DNA from: Paenibacillus sp. JNUCC-31
GTDB taxonomy: Bacteria > Bacillota > Bacilli > Paenibacillales > Paenibacillaceae
Direction: 5' to 3'
Assembly: GCF_014844075.1 (NCBI RefSeq)
Contig: NZ_CP062165.1
Coordinates: 1,178,001-1,242,000 of the forward strand
Length of the DNA stretch: 64,000 bases
The notes below the pieces were generated by a model, which had not been told where the DNA came from, ran no database searches, and saw nothing but the letters and a program-made list of their open reading frames with translations. Made by a program: the position numbers and the translations under genes. Positions 62,628 to 64,000 of the stretch are shown one piece after another (the first letter of the stretch is position 1; every line of letters starts with the position of its first letter).

Positions 62628-63230
62628 TTAGCCACTTACTTCACATTTTTCTAACATCCATTTCTTTGCTTCATCTGATTTCAACAAAATTGGTTTCTCC
62701 AACGTACCAATATTAATACTTTTAATATGAGCTTCTTCTACACCTTTAATATTTTTCAAAGTCACTCCGCTTAATAAAGTTTCTTCAAACGTCGCTACAC
62801 TTATATCTATATTTTCTAGTGTTGCCCAACTAAAATCCGTTAAGTAAAACGATACATTAATCAAATTACAATCTACTAAATATGCATTTCTAAATATTGC
62901 TTCCCAACAATCACCTTTACTAAATCTACTGTTTTTAACGACGCAACCGGAAAAATTTGTATATCTTAGATCTGATTTATAAAAATCACATTTATCTAAA
63001 TATGCATTTTTAAATGATGACGAGGCTAATAATGATGTGTGAAAATCGATATTTTCCAGTTTGAGATCATCAAAAGTACACTCTATTAAATATGCTTGTT
63101 CAAGCAATATATGGGATAAATCAAAACTTCTTAAGTCCACTTCATCTAACTTTAACATTTCCCCTTCTTTACCAATTGTCTCAACCCATTTTTTATGCAA
63201 ATCAAACTTCCTATTAAGATTTCCTTCCAT
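62628..63230 (-). CDS. Pentapeptide-repeat protein, candidate immunity protein
   Basis: 200 residues. From about residue 30 to 155 the A(D/N)Lxx-type pentapeptide periodicity runs on: VDLRSFDLSHILLEQAYLIE, TSLLASSSFKNAYLDKCDFY, KSDLRYTNFSGCVVKNSRF, NLINVSFYLTDFSWATLENI. A right-handed quadrilateral beta-helix is expected. It begins 12 bases after the toxin stop, the toxin-immunity order, so it may neutralise that toxin. Pentapeptide-repeat proteins are known immunity and DNA-mimic proteins. Confidence 0.8.
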   Translation of the reverse strand: MEGNLNRKFDLHKKWVETIGKEGEMLKLDEVDLRSFDLSHILLEQAYLIECTFDDLKLENIDFHTSLLASSSFKNAYLDKCDFYKSDLRYTNFSGCVVKNSRFSKGDCWEAIFRNAYLVDCNLINVSFYLTDFSWATLENIDISVATFEETLLSGVTLKNIKGVEEAHIKSINIGTLEKPILLKSDEAKKWMLEKCEVSG

Positions 63231-63242
63231 TTTCCCACCCCT

Positions 63243-64000
63243 TCAAGGATACCATATTATTTTATCTGTTACTCCTTCTTCATCAATTGCTTTCTTGAGT
63301 TGTTCAACATGCTTAGGCTCCATTTTTCTCGTGTCAATAATTACATTGTTCCCATTATCAAATTCTTTTTGCAGCTTTTTCATACCTTGTTTGATAGTAA
63401 AGGCACCCTTTTTGGGATTTGTTATAGGAACTCCATTGTCACTACTTGGGTATGATTCAAAGCTTTTCACGTCCCACTTTAAACCTGAAGAAGTATCAAT
63501 AAACTCTGCTCCATTTTCTGCTTGTGGATCACGTATTAGCTTTCCTACTTGACCTCTTTCTTCTACTGCTAATCCAACTTCCCTTTCCCTTATATTTTTA
63601 GGTTCTATTTTCCCATTACTTGCTGGATCTCGAGCTAAGTCTTCCAACTCCTTCTGAGTTCTACCGCCCGTATAATTTCCATCCTTATCATAAAGGTTAG
63701 GTTTGTTACCTTTACCCGTCGCCTCAGTACCTTCCAGTTTATCCTTCGGTTTGTTTGTATTCTCCTCTGGTTTCTCCGGTTCGGATGATTTAGGCGGTTT
63801 CGTATCGGCTTGCGGTTTACCTTCGTCCTTTTTCTTAGATGGAGATGGCTTCCACGTATTCACTTCATTCGGCGTTTCATTTTTTTCTGGTTTCGTCTTC
63901 GATGTCATGCTATTTTTCGGTGTTGTCGTTGCATTAGGTTCATTCGTTTTCGAAGAAGGTGTACTATCCGAATTTTGTTTCGGTTTCGACGGGTTCCCTA
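63243..64000 (-). CDS. Polymorphic toxin with EC869-like nuclease C-terminal domain (partial)
   Basis: The coding frame runs off the right edge. The visible 252 codons begin in a Lys/Pro/Thr/Glu-rich linker (about 110 residues of low complexity, with KPDKLEG-like repeats), followed by GRTQKELEDLARDPASNGKI and a compact C-terminal domain: GAEFIDTSSGLKWDVKSFES, FTIKQGMKKLQKEFDNGNN, VIIDTRKMEPKHVEQL and IIWYP at the end. The WDVKS and IIDTR features fit the CdiA EC869-type metal-dependent DNase tip (PD-(D/E)xK fold). The delivery domain, missing here, is probably LXG- or Rhs-like. A pentapeptide-repeat gene follows. Confidence 0.75.
   Translation of the reverse strand, partial: GNPSKPKQNSDSTPSSKTNEPNATTTPKNSMTSKTKPEKNETPNEVNTWKPSPSKKKDEGKPQADTKPPKSSEPEKPEENTNKPKDKLEGTEATGKGNKPNLYDKDGNYTGGRTQKELEDLARDPASNGKIEPKNIREREVGLAVEERGQVGKLIRDPQAENGAEFIDTSSGLKWDVKSFESYPSSDNGVPITNPKKGAFTIKQGMKKLQKEFDNGNNVIIDTRKMEPKHVEQLKKAIDEEGVTDKIIWYP

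Overview
This 64 kb window comes from the chromosome of an endospore-forming, low-to-medium GC Firmicute, most likely a Paenibacillus or close relative. The gene order is the Bacillales core order (hrcA with CIRCE, hemW, lepA, yqxA, spoIIP, gpr, rpsT, holA, comEC-EB-EA, comER, and the yqeG-yqeH-aroE-yhbY-nadD-yqeK-rsfS block). Sporulation genes (spoIIP, gpr, spoVAC-AD-AE), a T-box leucyl-tRNA synthetase leader and YesMN-type two-component genes beside an ABC importer fit the same assignment.

Layout. 1-9.2 kb: heat-shock repressor end, heme chaperone HemW, EF4/LepA, the spore genes yqxA, spoIIP and gpr, S20, and the DNA polymerase III delta subunit. 9.4-14.1 kb: an ECF sigma/anti-sigma pair with a candidate autoregulatory promoter, a small unknown gene and a secreted mosaic protein. 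14.1-22.3 kb: the comE locus, comER and T-box-controlled leuS, which overlaps comER tail to tail. 22.3-30.4 kb: a kinase-fold protein, a repeat-rich gap, then the yqe housekeeping run with an inserted S1-domain (CvfB-like) gene. 30.5-37 kb: a TgpA-like transglutaminase/DUF58/MoxR operon and spoVAC-AD-AE. 37-40.2 kb: an M42 aminopeptidase, two very small membrane peptides and a YdjM-like membrane protein. 40.2-45 kb: assimilatory nitrite reductase nirBD plus a nitrite channel behind two CRP/FNR-type palindromes, then an HD hydrolase. 45-51 kb: a YesMN-type two-component system divergent from a carbohydrate ABC importer. 51-58 kb: an efflux cluster (FtsX-type ABC exporter, TetR, MFS) and an Rrf2 regulator with an NmrA-like oxidoreductase. 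58-64 kb: an accessory, visibly more AT-rich end with KptA, Imm48, an AbiEii-like nucleotidyltransferase with an unknown partner, SUKH immunity, a broken toxin, a pentapeptide-repeat protein and the C-terminus of a secreted polymorphic toxin.

Three things stand out. (1) Two copies of a roughly 193 bp intergenic element, at 23387-23578 and 58288-58481, share an unusual forward-forward-reverse-reverse arrangement of a ~25 bp motif with nearly identical spacing; copy B aligns to copy A when reverse-complemented. (2) The right end is a polymorphic-toxin cassette graveyard. An EC869-like nuclease toxin tip is followed 12 bases later by a pentapeptide-repeat candidate immunity gene. Further on, a second toxin with an HNH-like core broken by two apparent frameshifts is followed 12 bases later by an intact SUKH immunity gene. 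(3) Several small genes and regulatory sites are clear: a 27-residue YjcZ-like peptide, a 39-residue peptide, a class II FNR-type nirB promoter and operator palindromes at tetR and the Rrf2 gene.
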